10,374 nucleotides of DNA from contig NAOQ01000582.1 of NCBI GenBank assembly GCA_002751075.1, positions 8,714-19,087 of the forward strand, in the 5' to 3' direction. Source of the stretch: Ichthyophonus hoferi (lineage: Eukaryota; Opisthokonta; Ichthyosporea; Ichthyophonida; Ichthyophonidae). The notes under the pieces were generated by a model that had not been told where the DNA came from, did no database searches, and saw only the letters and a program-made list of their open reading frames with translations. Made by a program: the position numbers and the translations under genes. Positions 9,827 through 10,374 of the stretch are shown piece by piece (positions within the stretch are counted from its first letter, which is position 1; every line of letters begins with the position of its first letter).

Positions 9827-10070
9827 TTAATCAGCGTCATGCGACCCAATAATTCCCAAGGTCCCTATGACTCCCAAGAGCAACAGGAACAAAGATACTT
9901 GGCAACCAACTATAGCACGCAATGAGTATGCACCTGAGCCAACCAGGAACACCTGATTAGAGGTAATACATTAAATGCATATAATATTTACATGTATACG
10001 TGTAACGCTCTTGGCTTTATAATCAGGTATTAATAGAAGAACGGATCTGACTCTCAATGAAACTAATTTC
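9827..10070 (-). CDS. Candidate minus-strand gene, 3' end with a hydrophobic segment
   Basis: The last exon reads from 9952 down to the stop TAA at 9829-9827. It follows an acceptor (CTAATCAG) with a branch-like CTAAT. It encodes 41 residues, most of them a hydrophobic stretch including CQVSLFLLLLGVIGTLGIIG, long enough for one membrane span, ending SHDAD. A preceding exon at 10070-9992 fits in phase through a 39-nt intron (donor GTAAAT) and has a good acceptor (TTTCCTGACAG), but its protein sequence is unremarkable. The family is not recognised; a tail-anchored or multi-span membrane protein is possible. Overlapping plus-strand frames stop early and lack splice support. The local G+C rise supports coding, but the model is short and unproven. 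Confidence 0.4.
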
Positions 10071-10374
10071 CTGTCAGGAAAGCACAAATAACACTTAGAG
10101 CAAGGAGAAAAATAAAATAACTTTTCTAGCCAATAAGAATCTAGTGCAATTATTTCTCTTTTAGACTGTTATGCTGTAATGCTGAAAAAAATATTACTAG
10201 TGCTGCAAGCAAGTTCTTAGAGCATAGGCTTCAAAGGATTACCTCCTATAAACACGACTGCTGTGGTACTTGTTACACACAGATGGTACTATGGTACTAT
10301 GCTGGGGTTATCTCGTATATTGTATAATCGGATAGCAAGCTTATCTATTGTGCAATATCCCCTCCCCCCTCCCT
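10071..10374. other. Right edge: possible intron or exons of the minus-strand gene
   Basis: On the minus strand, 10288-10243 is an open block before a GTAATC donor, but its phase does not fit the next exon, so it is not called. Three close copies of TGGTACT lie near 10264-10300. The edge ends in a C-run tract at 10359-10374, which is G-rich on the minus strand. Nothing else was seen. Confidence 0.3.

Noticed and set aside
9839-9957. Short plus-strand frames (starting MRPNNSQ and MTPKSNR)
   Set aside because: Both stop before any suitable donor. The minus strand of the same bases has an acceptor and a coherent hydrophobic segment.

Overview
The window is eukaryotic nuclear DNA. It is AT-rich (about one third G+C by eye), and its two recognisable genes are split into short exons by GT-AG introns, many with CTGAC- or TTAAC-like branch sites near the acceptor. 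The IST1 and RGS proteins look closest to fungal versions, so an AT-rich, probably early-diverging fungus is my best guess. This is inference; I cannot fix the lineage. Confident introns run from 50 to about 900 nt, and the tentative models add introns of about 39-66 nt.

Layout. (1) 1-3900, plus strand: the 3' part of an IST1 gene (ESCRT-III regulator), with seven exons between 452 and 3900. Its 5' exons lie outside the window. Large introns carry an (AAT)n-type microsatellite, TATG/GT-rich DNA and one copy of a short diverged repeat. (2) 3901-6157: gap with the second repeat copy and a tentative minus-strand gene whose best three exons are at 4701-4274, with weaker exon candidates upstream to about 5880. 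(3) 6158-8854, plus strand: a four-exon gene for a 407-residue protein with a Ser/Pro-rich middle and a C-terminal RGS domain; complete if the inferred start is right. (4) 8855-9826: AT-rich gap with a perfect 9-bp inverted repeat. (5) 9827-10070, minus strand: the tentative 3' end of an unidentified gene ending in a strongly hydrophobic segment.

IST1 (endosomal sorting, cytokinesis) and the RGS protein (heterotrimeric G-protein signalling) are not known to share a pathway; they are simply neighbours. Both carry a PPxY motif, but IST1's is family-typical. No tRNA, rRNA, CRISPR, or intact mobile element was found. I see no clear novel system; the most useful leads are the atypical RGS protein, the possible hidden minus-strand genes and the diverged repeat pair.
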